This document shows, piece by piece, positions 1-9,580 of a stretch of DNA of 64,000 nucleotides (the stretch's first letter is position 1; every line of letters begins with the position of its first letter). The notes beneath the pieces were generated by a model that searched no databases, was not told the DNA's origin, and saw only the letters and a program-made list of their open reading frames with translations. Origin of the DNA: Neopestalotiopsis rosae (lineage: Eukaryota; Ascomycota; Sordariomycetes; Amphisphaeriales; Sporocadaceae); NCBI GenBank assembly GCA_023078685.1, contig JALGAS010000004.1, positions 4,216,001-4,280,000 of the forward strand, given 5' to 3'. Position numbers and translations under genes: made by a program.

Positions 1-900
1 TAAATTTAATGAAACAGCTTATAAAGTAATACGTTTTGATAAAACAAAAAGAAAGATTCTCATAAATACGTAATTAAACGAACTTAATAAATAAAATTAA
101 AATAAAATAACAGTTTTAAAATTAAAAGCTTTATTTTATTAATAATTAATAATAAGATTAACGTTAATTTTATATAAAAGTTTAATTAATCTTTGAGTTA
201 ATGAGTTAGTGAGTTAATTAACTAAATCAATTAAATTGAGTTTTATTAAGCAACGAACTAAATCAATGAGTTTTACTCACCGTTTTGAGAACTTAATTAA
301 GTTAGTTAATTAATTAATTAAATGAGTTGAGTTTGAGTTAAACTCACTTAACTAAACTAGCTATTAACTTAAAGCTAACCCTATTTAATAAGTTATATTA
401 ATATAATTCGAATTAAAGCCTTGATTTAAATGATTTAATTCTAATAAGCACTTTTAAAACCTAATGTTAATTCTTAATAAATTAAATTAAATCAGGTTTC
501 AACTAATCAACGTTAATTAATTATGAATAATTAAATTCAAACCATGCTTATAATTAAAGGCATTAAAATATTAATAATAAATTTCATAGTCTTTTTTAAT
601 CTTTGAATTTATTTTAATTTTGAAAAATAAATCTGCTGGTCTTCATTAGTTTTACCTGTGTTATTGGAAGAATTTTAAACATTATCAAAAGAATTCATTT
701 TAATTTCCAAATAATTCAAAGCTAATTAAAACTGCTTTAATTTAATCATTGCCTTGATTAAACCTAAATCAATATAATTATTAATTAAGCAAAGTTTTTA
801 TAAGCCTAATCACGGCATATTTAAAATATGATTTAAAAGTTATAATTAATTTAAATTAATATTATATTTTATAATAATAAAGTGTGTGGTCACTAGTGAA

Positions 901-1575
901 CAGGGTTGGCAGCTTGAGTTTGAGTTTTGAGTTTGAGTTGAGTTTTACTTAAGTAATTAACTAAATCAATGAGTTTTACTCACCGTTTTTAAAAACTCAT
1001 TGAGTTTTACTCACTTAACTAACTAAATCAGTGACTTTTACTCAAGCAACTAACTGACTACGGTAGTTTTACTCACCTTGCTAACTAACTACGCGTAGTT
1101 TCTAGTTAGTTTAGTTAGTTTAGTTAATAACTAATTAACTACGATTTTAAAAATATTTATTAAAATTTATTAAATTAATTCAGCTTTTACCATTATTAAA
1201 ATAAAGATTAAAAGCACGGTTTAATTGCAATATTCTCTATAAAACTGCCTTTATTAAATAATTTTATTTTATTTTTTGAAAATTTAAGTTTTAATTAATA
1301 ATTATTTTTATTGAATTTTAAAATAAAATAATTAATTATTCAAAATCGAACAATAACGTTAAAATTAAAAAGGTATAAGCATTTTAATACTCTTTTATTC
1401 TTTTATCTTTAAATATTTGAATTCATGGCTTATTTAGTAAATTAAATTAAAATTCTTATTTTACCGTAGTTAGTTAGTTAGTTTAATTAACTACTAACTA
1501 ATCGTAGTTTAGTTTTACTCAAGCAACTAACTAACTACGCGTAATTAACTATTAGTTAACTAGTTTGCAACCCTG
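901..1575. mobile_element. Third hAT-like element (675 bp), degenerate ends
   Basis: The left end is CAGGGTTGGC at 901 and the right end GCAACCCTG ends at 1575. Its interior (about 1060-1150 and 1464-1565) matches the interior of the 2052-2729 element in the same order, and the lengths are nearly equal (675 versus 678), so the two look like copies of one family. Flanking octamers CTAGTGAA (893-900) and CTAATAAT (1576-1583) agree at five positions, differ at two G/A transitions and mismatch once. The pairing is therefore less certain than for the other two elements. The first ~150 bp carry GAGTT motifs, so the left end may be chimeric. Confidence 0.5.
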
Positions 1576-1689
1576 CTAATAATTAATGAACGTTAATAAA
1601 TGAAAAATCAAATTCAGTTTAATTAATTACTTGCGTAAAACTAAATTAAAGTGTTTGATTTAATTATTAATTAATTAAAAACTAATAAC

Positions 1690-2902
1690 CAGGGTTGGCT
1701 TCGAGTTAACTGCTAGTTAACTCAAGTGAACTTGACTCAAACTTACTTGATTTACTGAATTGATTGAATTAATTGAGTTTTTGAAAATGCTAACTCAAAT
1801 TTAACTATTTTAATTAATTGCTTAAGATTTATTAATTTAATTAATTATTTGAGTAAAACTTAATTTAATTGAGTTAACTTAAACTTAAACTCCAAACTCA
1901 AATTATTAACTTAATAAATAAAGCATTTTAAATAAAAGACTTAACTTAATAAAATAAAAAACTTAAAAACAAATAAAAATGGTTGTTTGATTTCTTTTAT
2001 TTATTAATATTCGATTTTTAATAATTATTTTAAAAATCTTTAAGTTATTAACAGGGTTGGCACGATTAGTTTTAGTTATTAGTTTTAGTTAACTAATAAT
2101 TAAATTACGTAGTTTTACACACGTAACTAATTAATTACGGTAGTTTTACTCACCCTACTAATTAACTACGTGTAGTTATTAGTTAGTATAGTTAGTTTAG
2201 TTAATAACTAACTAACTACGATTTTAAAAAGCTTTATTTTAAATTATTAATATAATTAACAGCTTATCCTGAATAAAATAAAATAATGAAAACGAAATAA
2301 AAAGCAATTATTCCCTTATTTTTTCAATATTAATTCAATTTTTAACACTTATTTTAAAATTTAATAAATTTTATAAAAATAATAATAAATAAAATTATAA
2401 AATTTAAAAGATTAAAATAAAATCTAATAAAAGCCTTAAAATTACCAAAGTTATTCTCTTTTTATTCTTTTCAATTAAATTCTAATTATTACGGTTAAAA
2501 AGCAATAATATTAATTATTTTAATTATTATTTTATTTTATTCGTAGTTAGTTAGTTAGTGTAGTTAACTACTAACTAACTGTAGTTTAGTTTTATTTAGA
2601 CCACTAACTAACTACGGTAGTTTACTCAAACAACTAACTAACTACCGTAGTTTTACTCACCTTATTAACTAATCACGGTTGTAGTTAATTACGCGTAGTT
2701 AACTATTAGTTAATTAACTGCCAACCCTGGTTATTAAAGTTATTAACTCAAACTCATTGATTTAATTAGTAGCTTAAATAAAACTTAATTGATTTAGTTA
2801 ATACCGTGAGTGAAACTCACTGATTTAGTTACTTATTTGAGTAAAACTCAACTTATTTAAGTTAATTTAAACTTAAACTCAAAACTCAAACTGCTAACCC
2901 TG
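1690..2902. mobile_element. Older hAT-like element interrupted by the 2052-2729 element
   Basis: The left end is CAGGGTTGGC at 1690 and the right end GCTAACCCTG at 2893-2902. Flanking octamers are CTAATAAC (1682-1689) and CTGATAAC (2903-2910), differing by one G/A transition, as expected if RIP altered one copy. The termini carry the GAGTT/AACTC motif rather than the TAGTTAG motif of the nested element, so this looks like a second family sharing the same terminal decamer. Without the nested insertion and its duplicated octamer the element is about 527 bp. It has no coding capacity. Confidence 0.6.
2052..2729. mobile_element. hAT-like non-autonomous element (678 bp) with perfect 8-bp target duplication
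   Basis: The element starts CAGGGTTGGC (2052-2061) and ends with its exact inverted copy GCCAACCCTG (2720-2729). The 8 bases outside each end are identical, GTTATTAA at 2044-2051 and 2730-2737. An 8-bp target duplication with CAGGG-type terminal inverted repeats is the signature of the hAT superfamily. No transposase is encoded. Both ends carry arrays of a subterminal motif (TAACTAACTACGGTAGTTTT and variants), the kind of array hAT transposases bind. It sits inside the element at 1690-2902. Confidence 0.75.
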
Positions 2903-3988
2903 CTGATAACTGAAAAAATTAAAATAATTATAAAAGTCTAGTGATTATTTAATTGAAGAGTTCTTTAATTAATATAATTAATTAAAGAATAAAGAATAAA
3001 ATGGCTGGTTTGAATTAATTTTCATTTTTTTCTTCGAATTTTAAAAGTTATTTTAAAAACTCTTAAATTGATTTTTAATCAACTTAAAATTAACTAAAGC
3101 TGCTTTGATTTAATTAATAGCTTGCTTAAAACTAAATGATTTAATTACTAAAAAATTAATTATAACCCTGGTACTTAATTAATTGCTTAAGTAAAACTAT
3201 TGTAATTAATTAGTGGTTTAATTAAGACTTAATTACACTAATTAAATAATTATGGATTTAGCAAAATAGTAAATAAAATAATAAATATATTTAATTTTTA
3301 ACATTTATTAATAAAATTTGCCTTGAAAGAATAAAAACGCAATAACTCTGGTAATTTTACTGGTTTTATTAATTTTTATTTTAAATTCTAAAATTATTTT
3401 AATTATTAATTAATATTTTATTAATTTTATTAATTATTAAAATAAATATTAAAAATCGATTTTAAATAAATGAAATAAAATAAATAATGCATTAAACTTT
3501 ATTTTTAATACGTTATTTAATTAGATATTAAGCTTTAACTTAATAAATAACTTTTCAAAACATCGTAATTAATTAATTCTTAATTAAATTAATTAAATTA
3601 ACTAATAACTACGCGTAATTAATTAATAAAATAAGTAAAACTACCGTAGTTAATCAATTGCTTAAGTAAAACTACGTAATTAATTAATTGCTTAAATAAA
3701 ACTACGTAATTTAATTATTAATTAATTAAAACTAATAATTAAAATTAATCGTTGCAACCCTGGCGATTATTAAATTAATTAACTAAATTAATTAATTTCA
3801 TTTTACTTAAATAATTCACTAAATTAATGCAGTTTCAATTAATAGTTCTTATAACTTAATTAAATTAATTAAGTTTTAATTAAACTTAATTGAATTAAAT
3901 AGCAGTCAACTCAAAGCCAACCCTAATTATAAGGTATAATAATAATTTCTAATGTTTTAAATTTGAAATCAATATATAAATTCATAAC

Positions 3989-6368
3989 TTATATATCTCT
4001 TTCCGTCGTCGGTGCGTTTGATAATGGAAACAAGACATTTCTCGGCAACGATGATCGCCTCCCTCTCTTCCGCCGGCCACGGGGAATAGGCCGCCTCGAT
4101 AAAGACCTTATGGACACGAGTTCACTCTCGGCGTAGCCTATGTCACTCAATGCGTCCATGTCCTCCATCTCAGATTGCATGGCCCGTGGTGGTTCGGCCT
4201 CGAAGACAGCCTGGATGTCACCGTGGGGGGAGAAACCGCTGAAGTTCCAGTGCAAGAGGGAGTTCTTGGATTTCCTGGATGATGGCTTAAACAACTGACG
4301 TCGCTCTACGTAGCTGATGCCTAGAAGAATCGGGAAATTACACACACGGATCATAAAGACATTCACCGTGTGGAAAAATCGGGGTGTGATCAGGGGCTTC
4401 AGCGGCAGCAGAATCAAGAGGGCTAGTAGATTAAAAGGGGGAGGGTAGGCAAACACCGAGTCACTCTTGACACCGGCAAAGGTGAGGACAGCTCGCCGGA
4501 ACTGGATCTCGGCGGCAGCATCTGCGATGATCTGGGAGAAGGTATTGGTAAGGAGCGCGACGAGGATGGTCAGGAACAGCGTGTTGCCTAGAAAGGCGAA
4601 TGCCGTCATGAGAGCCGGGCCAAAGATGGGGTGGAAATCCCCAGAGCGACTGAAGCCAGTGCCGTCCAGTCCAAACCAGATCCAGAGAAGCCACTTGCAG
4701 ACGGTGATCCAGCCTGGCGATGAGTCGACGTCGGTGGTGCTGCTGTTTAACCACATCAGTGCCAGCAGGAATCCAGTGAAACACCACATGGCCAAGGACG
4801 TGATGAGCGTAAAGTCCCTCATCATGGCGTGAATGGAGATGAAGACAATGTTGTCGGGCATCATGGCAAAGGCCGCTCGAGTCAGGAGGACTGGCGCAGC
4901 GGTACAGAGGATATGCAGGCCATAGCCATCGGCAACAGAGCCGGAAGACATGTCGTAGTTTCGGGCGACCAGGTAAGCGCCGAATATGACCATGAAGGTG
5001 ATGTCCAAAAAGGACCAGAGCGTCTGTGTGTAGACCTCCCAGCCATGCTCAATGACGGAGGCAAACTCATCCACCACCCAGCCGGTCGTGTAGACGATGA
5101 AAATCCACTCAAAGGCCGAGACGTGCAAGCTGCTACGATTTGTCATGGTCAGGGTATACAGAGCCACAAGAACGATGAACTGGGCGATCTCGATAATGGA
5201 CCGTATACGCGGCACAGATAGCCGGATATGAGGCAGCAGAGGCGCTGACCTGGCATCATACAGAGAGATGGGCCGGTACTTGTAGTGGTCTGGGAGTATG
5301 TCCACAAAGGATATTGGTGTGTAGACGATCCTGCCACCGTAGACGGCGTCGATAACCTTCTGACATGCGAGGGAGCTGACAAAGACCTTGCTTTCCGAGA
5401 TGATGGCGAGCTCCAGCGTGGTGAGTTTTCGCTCGTGACCATCGTCTCTCTGGACGGGCCATTGAGGATGGCGATGTTCTTGTTCAATCTCGGGCGGGGC
5501 GCCCTGGAAAGGATCAAACCCGTTGACGAGTATGTGAGCCAAGAGAAGGAGCCCAAGCGGCCCTTCGTGGTCTTCATTGAAGCGTCGCAGGACGCGGGCA
5601 GCGACGAGCTCACACAAAGAGGCACGAGCAGTGCTGACTGTCTGCTGAGCAGAACTAGACTGTTCCCTCAGAAATTGGATCCGATTTGCCAACAGGCAGT
5701 AGACTGCAGTGCACAATACTCCATCAGACAAGACGGTCCATCAAGTACAAGCTGACACACGATGGTGGTTATGTATCGGATTTTGGCAATTGTTTTCTAC
5801 CACCTACATACCTACTGATGGATCGTCCGGATCATACAGCCGATTGACCAGAGGTCGGACAATGATCACGTTGAGGCGCGGACCTCGGAGCTCGTCGAGA
5901 GTATAAGGGTCCTCTATGTACCGGATGGATTAATAGTGACATTCAGTCAAAGGAGAAAGTGGGAAGATGAAGAGATTCTCTGTGTATAAGCAGGAAAAGA
6001 GGTACAGGGAAGGAGGAGAGGAAAGATAATTCCAAGTACACAGACAGCACAAGCGCATTATGTGTATACACTTGATACCTTGAATCAACGTACCGAGAGT
6101 TGCTATAATCAGCCGACGAATCCTAAAGGTGTGTCAGCTTTGGGATGATGCACAGCGCGCCGTGCGTGAACAGCCAACCAGGCTGCTGCCTAGGACGGAC
6201 GAACCGGTGTATAGTCTTGTATATAGACAGGGGCTCATCATCCTGCTCGAGACTGTCCAAACTCGAACGACGTAGCAGCTCGTCCGCCTCGCCGTGCTCA
6301 ACGTCGGTGTCATTGGGGTAATAACTGGAAGCAAATCCTTCTTCATCGGGTGAACGAATCGGGTTCAT
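3989..6368 (-). CDS. yvc1: Yvc1/TRPY-type vacuolar cation channel
   Basis: This is a fungal TRP-family channel, a Ca2+-permeable cation channel of the vacuolar membrane that releases stored Ca2+. Four exons join in frame: 6368..6205, 6122..6094, 5913..5812 and 5703..3989, giving 669 residues. The junctions restore the conserved stretch DPYTLDEL...VVYCLLANRIQF. Six main hydrophobic spans lie at roughly residues 267-285, 295-311, 327-345, 358-375, 395-417 and 467-487, with the pore loop between the last two (FGLDGTGF...GPALMTAF). An acidic N-terminus and a basic C-terminal tail (RGRRKRGRRSS) flank the core. Exon 2 is only 29 nt. I chose the start MNPIRSP; upstream in-frame ATGs exist at 6419 and 6437. 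The stop lies about 25 bp from the AT-rich block, so the terminator and 3' UTR must fall inside it. Confidence 0.85.
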
Positions 6369-7405
6369 GATTGGAAGGAGAGCGCATGTATTGGCAGCGG
6401 GAGAAGAGACGATTTGCATCCATGCGTCTGCAAACATATACTATGTAAAGGTAACAACAAACAGACAAACGTCTGAGTAAGGTTGCATGCATGCATGGGA
6501 GGCCTCGCTACCGGCCTAGCCACGGCAAGCTACATTAGGTATAGAGGTAGATCAAGATAGAGTTTTCACCCCATGCTCCATCTTGGCGTGGCTGGATAGC
6601 CAAAGTCCATCAAATAGCCATAAGCTTGGTCGATAGTTCCCTACGTCTGTCTCCAAGGATCCAGGGCGAGAGTGATCGTTTCTTATTTCAAGCGGGAGCT
6701 GCCGTATGCATACTACCTACATACATGTGCCGAGCGGGACCTATACTACTGGCTACCCAGAGTAGTTCTTTGCCCGTGCGTGCGTCTTAGTCAGCCGGAA
6801 ATGCCTCACTTATGTGATCTCTCTCTTCATCGCGGGTGCCAAGGAAGTCTATCGGTGGCGACAGCAACTCATGGCTATTCTTTGTCTTACCCGCTGCCTG
6901 TTCTGCTTGGTGATGCGCCGGTAGCAAGATCTACTAATTGAATACTGTCTTCGTCGCCTTTTCGCTGGTAGGAGAGAAGGCAAAAGGAGGAGGTAGCAAA
7001 TAGGCAATGTCTGTATTTCATATCGTGGACGGTGATCAGCTGCTAGACCTCCTCTTCTTTGAATGGATATGTATTGGAGGTCAGTACGTGCCGGCTGATA
7101 TGTGCCTCGCCAAAGGTCGAGACTCTTGTATGTGCCCCTGCTACCCGTCAAAAGGGAGTGAACATCCACGCCGCCCAATTGTTCATCAACTTGCTGCATA
7201 CAGATGGTAGGACTTGGTATCTTTACGCCACTGGATTTCAGGATGCACAAGCAGGCATTTCAAGTAATAAAGTATATCCATATCTCAATGAGTTCTTCGG
7301 AAAGCACACCAAGTGGTGCGTGTGCGTCTTATCTGACAGCGTGGGTGGAGATGCCCACACAGCACTATTTGTTATATTATCTCATAAGGACCACTTAGAC
7401 AACTC
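6369..7405. other. Intergenic, presumed 5' region of yvc1
   Basis: Short open frames occur on both strands, but none has a recognisable domain or a coherent splice structure. I see no gene here. It should contain the yvc1 promoter and 5' UTR. Confidence 0.5.
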
Positions 7406-7547
7406 GGTTCGGTAGCTAAGTGGTAGTAAGTTATACAAACACCAGCGCAAGACAAGCATTCGATCCTAACAACTATAACAGTAGCGTGGGATTGCAGCTT
7501 CACAGCAAGTTATCCTAAGGTCACGTGTTCGATCCACGTTCGGACCT
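7406..7547 (+). tRNA. tRNA-Cys(GCA): tRNA-Cys(GCA) with a 14-nt anticodon intron and a 56-nt GT-AG-like insertion in the D-loop
   Basis: Acceptor strands 7406-7412 and 7540-7546 pair fully with two G-T wobbles; the discriminator is T7547. U8/A9 are 7413-7414, and the D-stem GCTA (7415-7418) pairs with TAGC (7482-7485). The anticodon stem TGGGA (7487-7491) pairs with TCCTA (7513-7517), and the T-arm ACGTG/TTCGATC/CACGT spans 7523-7539. The A box TAGCTAAGTGG and the B box around GTTCGATCC are intact, and a T-rich Pol III stop follows. The anticodon loop is TTGCAG plus A7512, with a canonical-position intron at 7498-7511. The D-loop AGTGGTA (7419-7425) is followed by 56 extra bases, 7426-7481, which begin GTAAGT, carry CTAAC at 7466-7470 and end CAG. 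Removing both gives a 72-nt tRNA with every stem intact. Whether the 56-mer is really removed, and by which machinery, cannot be told from sequence. Confidence 0.75.
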
Positions 7548-7560
7548 CTTCTTTTTTTTG
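7548..7560 (+). terminator. Pol III terminator of tRNA-Cys
   Basis: A T-rich run (CTTCTTTTTTTTG) begins directly after the discriminator base, as expected for RNA polymerase III termination. It supports this locus being a transcribed tRNA gene rather than a tRNA fossil. Confidence 0.7.
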
Positions 7561-9580
7561 TTTTTCTTGGGGAATCTGTCTCGCAATTCACCCTGCTTTT
7601 CCTCATTCGAGTTGCTCTTCCGGTTTGTTATTAGGAAGAACACTCATATGGCACTACTTCTCTTTTTTGCGCTGTTCTAATCAGTGAAGAAATGACACTT
7701 GAAAACCCTTTCGAGTTCCTTGATATAATCAATACCTTTTGTCTCCGCTTCTTATAACAGCTTTTCACATGCGCAAATCGTTGATGTAAACAAGATACAC
7801 GGTCATTTGCTCATAATGCAGACTGCAAGCCAAAGATCCGAGCATTGACTCATTTATTGCAAGCTCGGTCTTAATGTGATAATATGTTCGGGAGGTTCGT
7901 CGTATAGGATGTTTGGGATGCGCCATGTATAACATTCGATCACTTGATTATGCCCAGCAGGTAACCAGCCAGAAACAAGAGACTCTTCTTATTCTTTTCC
8001 GCGATGATCTATCATCATGATAATAAGATTCCCACAACAGTTGACTCTCAACGCCGCACCTTCACATTTGCTTCAGGTGTTGACTTTCAAGCCGTGAATA
8101 AGTCCAACATGTATCCGTGGCCACAATCGATGCCGAAGAATGGTAGAATAACAACACGAGCTCTCCTCACGTATGCGGCGTTCTCATCCCTCGTGTGGAT
8201 GGTTTGGTTTACTTGCTGCTCGTCGATTATTTGGATCAGCATCTGCAAATCTCACAGCGAATATTTTGCAATACCCGTGAGAAGGACATCAAGTACAGTA
8301 GATTGATCACTATGCGCTATTCTTATGAACAAATAAACGTGAAGGTCTAGATTATTATTCTTGGATCCAGGCCGCTTATTACTCGCATTTGAGGCTAGGT
8401 GCATAAGCAAATCGATTCTTGCTGAAATTATAATACTTTTAGCTTAATGGAGTTCCAGAGCTGTTTACTTTTATATTATGTGATAGCCATCTTGAATCAA
8501 AGAGTATTCTTCTGTCGCATTTATTATCACTTGTCTTCTTTAATTATAAATCAGCAACCTTGAAATATTAATTCATTGCTTCGAATATTATATATACCAT
8601 ATATGGATATATATATACATACATATATATATTACACTACATATAAGTAAATAATATTAGCCGTCTCCCATATAAATATAATTATAATATGCCATGGTCT
8701 TTCTCGAGTAATATATTGTCATATAAACACTCATCCCCGTATAATCACGCATATGGCGGACCAAGGATTATATCATATACAACGAATTATCGCACAGCCT
8801 ATCCACCAGTGTCATCGTCATGGTAAGAACAGGAGCAGAGCACTTATGTATCATTTGCCTTTAAATATTCATAGGTGCTTGATGGCAAACATAAGTTTTA
8901 CTCCTGTGACGCAAGATGTAAAGACTGTCGACCATTGCCATTCTCCGCTTTGCCCCTTCACCGGCCCCCCTCTCAACCTTGAGCAATTCAATCACCGTAT
9001 TCACGGCGTTTCCGCCATGTCATCATCCCGAATGCCTTCATCATTATACGTTTGGATGGGAAATGGGCCGCTCACCGTCCAAAAGCCAAAGCCAATAACA
9101 TAACAATACCAGCATTCCAAGTCGCAGCATCCACCGCTGCCCGCGTTCATACCAAACAATCGTCTTACTCGAGATCCTAGAACATGGCCATGTACATATG
9201 AACTACAACGAATCGGACTCAACTAGTTTACCGACACCACTCGTCAGTCTCATCGCCACTGATGCCGAGAGTGCTAACTACCGTCACGTCTTTCCGACTC
9301 GAGAACAAACAAGATTACGGTACTTTCGATCAAGGGCTGCCCAAGAAGCAAGATGGAATCAAAGCCTATCCACATTTAAGCACAATAGCCACGTCAGGAA
9401 TTACTATTCAAAACAGCAACAAAAAAAAAGTTCTATTGTACGCCCATTATGCATCCTTATTTTACACTATGGACATGTTATCTTCGCCCACCTCCTTCCA
9501 AAAAACCTCAGCGGGGAGCCCGAGTCTATGCTTTCCTAGACAAGGGCAACAACAGGACTACAGGAAGAAGCTGAAAAACA
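7561..9580. other. Gene-free stretch, partly AT-rich
   Basis: No coding region can be supported. Around 8330-8760 the sequence becomes AT-rich, with an alternating TA/ATAC tract near 8585-8640, and may be a small decayed repeat. The downstream part should hold the 3' UTR of the KGD2 gene on the opposite strand. Confidence 0.5.

Larger units (their letters stand above)
1..3965. repeat. AT-rich repeat block with nested short elements, probably RIP-decayed
   Basis: The block is overwhelmingly A/T with no credible coding sequence. It is made of variants of two short themes, a GAGTT/AACTC theme and a GTAGTTAGTTAG / CTAACTAACTAC theme, repeated in both orientations with linking TTTTACTCA words. 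Element ends of the form CAGGGTTGGC or GCCAACCCTG recur inside it; those near 383, 3170, 3762 and 3925 lack a recognisable partner. C-to-T/G-to-A decay (repeat-induced point mutation) is the usual cause of such blocks in Pezizomycotina and is inferred here. The change to normal composition near 3965 is abrupt. Nothing identifies it as telomeric: no TTAGGG arrays are visible. It could be a dispersed repeat island, a subtelomere or a pericentromere. Confidence 0.85.

Noticed and set aside
1..3965. Telomeric or centromeric identity of the AT-rich block
   Set aside because: No TTAGGG arrays are seen, and composition alone cannot separate a pericentromere from a dispersed repeat island.
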